Shown piece by piece: positions 62,879-64,000 of a stretch of DNA of 64,000 bases. The translations under genes and the position numbers were made by a program. The notes below the pieces were generated by a model. That model saw only the letters and a program-made list of their open reading frames with translations, was not told where the DNA came from and ran no database searches. Source of the stretch: Idiomarina piscisalsi (lineage in GTDB: Bacteria; Pseudomonadota; Gammaproteobacteria; Enterobacterales; Alteromonadaceae); NCBI RefSeq assembly GCF_003987095.1, contig NZ_PIQA01000013.1:62001-126000 (forward strand). Reading direction: 5' to 3'. Each line of letters begins with the position of its first letter. The stretch's first letter is position 1.

Positions 62879-63559
62879 ATGAGACATTCAGTATTACTCA
62901 TTGATGATGATAGCGAAATGTCCGTCATGCTGACGGAGTTGTTTAAGCGAGAATCTGTTGATCTAACAACGGCGGAAGACGGCGTGACCGGTCTCGATGA
63001 AGCTCTCAACGGCGACTACGAGCTTATATTGCTGGACGTTATGTTGCCGGGTATCGATGGTATGCAGCTGTTGCAACGGCTGCGTCAGCAACACCGAGAT
63101 ACTGCAGTGTTAATGCTGACCGCTCGCGGCGACGACGAAGATCGTGTTATGGGTCTTGAGCTGGGTGCCGATGACTACTTGCCCAAACCTTTTAACCCAC
63201 GGGAACTGGTTGCCCGGGTTAAAGCATTGCTGCGTCGTACGCCAAATACGACAATGCAAAGCGAGAAGTTGTCCGTTTGTGGTATTAACTTAGACCCCGC
63301 AACCACCGAGGTTCATTGTGATGGCTCAGAACTGATACTGACGCCCACGGAGTTCGATATTTTGCGTTGCTTAATGCAACAGGCTGGGCACATGGTCAGT
63401 AAAGATCAGTTATCAGTGGCAGCTTTAGGTCGTAAGATGGAGCCTTTTGACCGCAGCTTAGATGTTCACATTAGTAATATCCGCAAAAAATTACCAACCA
63501 AACCTGACCGTATTCAAACCATTCGTGGTCGTGGCTATCGCATACTCGCGAGTTTATGA
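62879..63559 (+). CDS. cpxR: Envelope-stress response regulator CpxR
   Basis: This OmpR-family regulator has 226 residues: a receiver with phospho-acceptor Asp53 (ELILLDVMLPGIDGMQLL) and LGADDYLPKPFNPRELVARVKALLRR, then a winged helix (LTPTEFDILRCLMQQAGHMVSKDQLSVAALGRKMEPFDRSLDVHISNIRKKL). The set of C-terminal residues (R-K-M-x-P-F-D-R-S-L-D-V-H-I-S-N-I-R-K-K-L) is closest to CpxR. The open frame extends to 62816, but ATG at 62879 is the conserved start. ATGA overlap with cpxA. Confidence 0.92.
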   Translation: MRHSVLLIDDDSEMSVMLTELFKRESVDLTTAEDGVTGLDEALNGDYELILLDVMLPGIDGMQLLQRLRQQHRDTAVLMLTARGDDEDRVMGLELGADDYLPKPFNPRELVARVKALLRRTPNTTMQSEKLSVCGINLDPATTEVHCDGSELILTPTEFDILRCLMQQAGHMVSKDQLSVAALGRKMEPFDRSLDVHISNIRKKLPTKPDRIQTIRGRGYRILASL

Positions 63560-64000
63560 AAATACGACGCACGCGGTGGTATCGGTCATTAACCTTAAGG
63601 TTGCTGCTGGTTTTCTGGGCGCTGCTGTCGGTGACTGCCGCCAGTGGCTACCTGCTAGCGATATGGAATAAGCCAAAGGCAGAACTCTCTCCGCTAAAAC
63701 CTGAAATATACCAAACTTTGCAACCTTTGCTTAGTGACGCCCTCACCTTCCATTCTCTTCAACCAGGTAGACTCATTGCTGGCGACTATCGAGTGGCTGC
63801 TCAACTATCCAATACGGGTAGCGAAAAGCTTCTGATGGATGAACTACTACGTATTAAGCATGGCTCGACTTTGCTGCGTATGTTGGGGCAAGAGCAACCA
63901 CAGCAAATCCCTTTGGATGAACGGCTGTTAATGGGACCTTTTGAGCTTAATGGCAATAAAATATTGGTCACTCGGCCTTTAGGGCCCGCCGAATACGTTG
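63556..64000 (+). CDS. cpxA: CpxA sensor kinase, N-terminal part (cut by window edge)
   Basis: ATG at 63556 overlaps the cpxR stop (ATGA). The visible 148 residues show a short basic cytoplasmic tail (MKIRRTRWYRSLTLR), one helix (about 16-38: LLLVFWALLSVTAASGYLLAIW) and the start of a periplasmic sensor domain. The kinase half is beyond the window. Its identity as CpxA rests on coupling to cpxR and on the layout; the sensor domain itself is not highly conserved. Confidence 0.85.
   Translation, partial: MKIRRTRWYRSLTLRLLLVFWALLSVTAASGYLLAIWNKPKAELSPLKPEIYQTLQPLLSDALTFHSLQPGRLIAGDYRVAAQLSNTGSEKLLMDELLRIKHGSTLLRMLGQEQPQQIPLDERLLMGPFELNGNKILVTRPLGPAEYV

Noticed and set aside
1-64000. tRNA, rRNA, CRISPR, insertion sequence, integron or prophage
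   Set aside because: No cloverleaf, regular repeat array, transposase, integrase or phage structural pattern was recognised on either strand.

Overview
The window reads as chromosomal DNA of a marine gammaproteobacterium of the Alteromonadales, most likely Idiomarina or a close relative. This is an inference from gene order and protein character, not from a database search. Supporting signs are the E. coli-like blocks (mrcA / pil-hof genes / aroK-aroB-damX-dam; metJ-metL; rpmE-priA; argS-ftsN-hslVU; yihY-dtd-madA; typA-glnA-glnL-glnG), a histidine-utilisation locus, and several signalling and TonB-receptor genes typical of marine species. I saw no rRNA, tRNA, CRISPR array, insertion sequence or prophage. 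Genes are packed densely; the only gene-free stretch above 300 bases is the typA-glnA regulatory region.

Region 1 (1-14.4 kb) is the most accessory part. It holds a partial SLC13-type permease, a REP-like inverted repeat pair, a secreted Vgb-like beta-propeller, and a compact siderophore-iron operon (TonB receptor, a PepSY-helix/DUF2271 fusion, DUF4198) facing a ferredoxin-NADP reductase across a Fur box. It continues with a uracil-DNA glycosylase-like protein, an isoprenylcysteine-methyltransferase-like membrane protein, DUF1415, a PAS-GAF-GGDEF cyclase, an SDR/LysR pair, a second Fur-box TonB receptor and outer-membrane phospholipase A.

Region 2 (14.4-30.5 kb) starts with a large NIT-PAS-GGDEF-EAL protein whose start codon is unclear. 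A leftward overlapping run follows (damX, dam, elaA-like, rsmJ, peroxiredoxin, yhiN), preceded by aroK-aroB and the pilMN(OP)Q cluster, which is divergent from mrcA. The secretin gene pilQ carries an in-frame TGA where its family normally has a tryptophan, and PilO and PilP appear fused.

Region 3 (30.5-44 kb) carries metL and metJ with a tandem Met box, a short malic enzyme, rpmE, priA, argS, ftsN, hslV-hslU and a seven-helix GGDEF-EAL phosphodiesterase candidate.

Region 4 (44-51 kb) is histidine catabolism. hutI is divergent from hutC-hutU-hutH around a perfect palindromic operator. hutG is coupled to rraA and converges on hutI with a 50-base coding overlap.

Region 5 (51-64 kb) carries madA-dtd-yihY, an overlooked 34-codon ORF, small membrane and lipoprotein genes, an FMN reductase, a TetR regulator, DUF3081 with a hemolysin-III/TrhA protein, typA, and the nitrogen-control block glnA-glnL-glnG with a sigma-54 promoter and NtrC sites. 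The window ends in cpxR and a partial cpxA, with a CpxR box before cpxR. Several start codons were moved inward from the longest ORF because a clear Shine-Dalgarno (SD) sequence sits before the internal start.
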